A stretch of 31,407 nucleotides of DNA, taken from the NCBI GenBank assembly GCA_905214305.1, contig CAJMLK010000033.1:1-31407 (forward strand). The letters run 5' to 3'. Each line of letters starts with the position of its first letter. The first letter of the stretch is position 1. The notes beneath the pieces were generated by a model that was not told the origin of the DNA, ran no database searches, and saw only the letters and a program-made list of their open reading frames with translations. Below are positions 30,771-31,407 of this stretch, piece by piece. Source of the stretch: an uncultured bacterium. GTDB taxonomy: Bacteria; Desulfobacterota; Desulfovibrionia; Desulfovibrionales; Desulfovibrionaceae. The position numbers were made by a program, and so were the translations under genes.

Positions 30771-30980
30771 CTAGGTTGCCTGTTTTCTGCGTTGCGTGAC
30801 ACTCTGGCCGCCAATTCCCCAGTTGTCAGTATCAACTTCATCAATAATCACCATTGTAGTGGCAGGATTTTTCCCTAGCACGCGGGCCAAAAGCTCAGTA
30901 ACACCGCTGATAATTTCTGCTTTTTGCTCACTGGTTGGGGCTTCTTTACCACCAGTCACTTTAATATTCACAAATGGCAC
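30771..30980 (-). CDS. 4-oxalocrotonate tautomerase family protein
   Basis: A 69-residue protein. GTG 30980 is chosen because it places Pro directly after the initiator (MPFVNIKVTGG); after Met removal this Pro is the catalytic base of the family. AGGGGGG lies upstream at proper spacing. The rest, EQKAEIISGVTELLARVLGK, TMVIIDEVD and DNWGIGG, matches the beta-alpha-beta fold and the conserved WGxGG turn. Such enzymes work as homohexamers and tautomerise 2-hydroxymuconate-like enols; the physiological substrate here is unknown. A TATAAA -10-like element (31007-31002, minus strand) and a 22-bp inverted repeat at 31041-31062 lie upstream, so expression is probably controlled by a dimeric regulator. 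Confidence 0.85.
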   Translation of the reverse strand: MPFVNIKVTGGKEAPTSEQKAEIISGVTELLARVLGKNPATTMVIIDEVDTDNWGIGGQSVTQRRKQAT

Positions 30981-31040
30981 AAGTACCCCCCTCGTTAAAT
31001 TTTTATAACAAAACTGCGCGGCGACAATGAGCCACGCAAA

Positions 31041-31062
31041 GTCTGCACCATTTGGTGCAGAC
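31041..31062. promoter_or_regulatory. Inverted repeat, candidate operator of the tautomerase gene
   Basis: Perfect 10-bp arms GTCTGCACCA (31041-31050) and TGGTGCAGAC (31053-31062) separated by TT. It lies about 60 bases upstream of the GTG start, near where the -35 or upstream activator region would be. Its size and symmetry suit a TetR-, MarR- or LysR-type dimer. Confidence 0.55.
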
Positions 31063-31363
31063 AAACAATGTACTGCAATCTTGCCATAAAAGCATGAAGC
31101 ACATCAAGAGGGCTATTGCACGCGTTCAGTCGCGCTGAATCATCTTCAGCCTCGTACACAGGCACACGTGGCCTGCAGAGCATTTGTATCAAATAGATGG
31201 AAGAAGGAGTTTTGAAGGCCCATGTGCAAGGCGGAAGGAGTTTCGAGGCATCTTTGGAGGGCAAAAAAGGTCGCCCGGGCCTTGCGGGTCAGAGGCAGGG
31301 GCACGTGCAGCAGCGAGAGTCGCCCTGCTGTAGGGGCTTTTGCAGCGCAAGACACAGAACAGC
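31063..31363. other. No recognisable gene
   Basis: About 300 bases with open frames on both strands (minus 31146-31355 and an opposite-strand Arg/Gly-rich frame), but no family resemblance, signal peptide or convincing start. It could hold the remains of an unrelated short gene ending at the 31364 terminator. Confidence 0.4.
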
Positions 31364-31400
31364 AAAAAGCCCTTCGCGCTTGAGCAGCGAAGGGCTTTTT
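31364..31400 (+). terminator. Bidirectional terminator at the window edge
   Basis: A 14-bp perfect stem AAAAAGCCCTTCGC (31364-31377) / GCGAAGGGCTTTTT (31387-31400) with a 9-base loop. The A and T ends let it work in both directions, probably for a gene beyond the window. Confidence 0.85.
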
Positions 31401-31407
31401 AAAAGAT

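Noticed and set aside
1..31407. CRISPR arrays, intact insertion sequences or rRNA genes
   Set aside because: No regularly spaced repeats, transposase ORF with terminal repeats, or rRNA sequence is visible; only integrase stubs and the four-copy dispersed repeat were found.

Overview
The window comes from a Desulfovibrio-type sulfate-reducing deltaproteobacterium (Desulfobacterota). The evidence is a tmRNA whose tag reads ANNDYDYAYAA, a Desulfovibrio-style trimeric porin, and an Rnf operon that begins with a decaheme cytochrome c and ends with apbE. The core (about 4.2-29.8 kb) is GC-rich and densely coding. Both ends are more AT-rich, gene-poor and full of mobile-element debris.

Left flank (1-3.7 kb): an unrecognised partial ORF end, a SAM methyltransferase, a NimA-like flavin/PNPOx-fold protein, a short gene split by a -1 frameshift at an A8 run, a small winged-helix-like gene, and the C-terminal stub of a tyrosine integrase just downstream of ssrA. 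This looks like an eroded island that used ssrA as its attachment site.

Core part 1 (3.7-13.6 kb): ssrA (minus strand) with promoter and terminator; a hypothetical gene; a translationally coupled pair (HD-domain hydrolase, then a methyltransferase-fold protein); divergent dnaE followed closely by a membrane-anchored metallophosphoesterase; a MurG-like glycosyltransferase on the minus strand; and a small TPR-like protein preceded by a 24-bp perfect palindrome.

Core part 2 (13.6-21.5 kb): the ion-translocating Rnf operon in the order decaheme cytochrome c - rnfC - rnfD - rnfG - rnfE - rnfA - rnfB - apbE. ApbE attaches FMN covalently to RnfG (and RnfD). RnfB is the ferredoxin-side Fe-S protein. 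RnfA and RnfE carry the paired membrane cysteines. RnfC keeps its two [4Fe-4S] motifs, but I cannot find the glycine-rich NADH/FMN loop of canonical RnfC. With the decaheme cytochrome at the head of the operon, this suggests the complex may pass electrons to or from periplasmic cytochromes rather than NAD(H).

Core part 3 (21.6-29.8 kb): a YhaO/SbcD-like nuclease overlapping a 1353-residue YhaN/SbcC-like ATPase, then a small protein with a Cys/His-rich tail and a strongly conserved-looking outer-membrane porin.

Right flank (29.8-31.4 kb): tRNA-Arg(CCT) with a near-consensus promoter, a second integrase C-terminal stub whose stop codon lies inside the tRNA terminator hairpin, a truncated HicB antitoxin, a 4-oxalocrotonate-tautomerase family gene with an upstream 22-bp inverted repeat, and a terminator at the window edge.

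The most notable unnamed structure is a roughly 140-bp intergenic repeat family, present as two good copies (13595-13732 and 21216-21355), one degenerate copy (27176-27312) and one 3' half copy (27012-27086). Each complete copy starts and ends with a hairpin, the stems show compensatory changes, and the two best copies bracket the Rnf operon as direct repeats.
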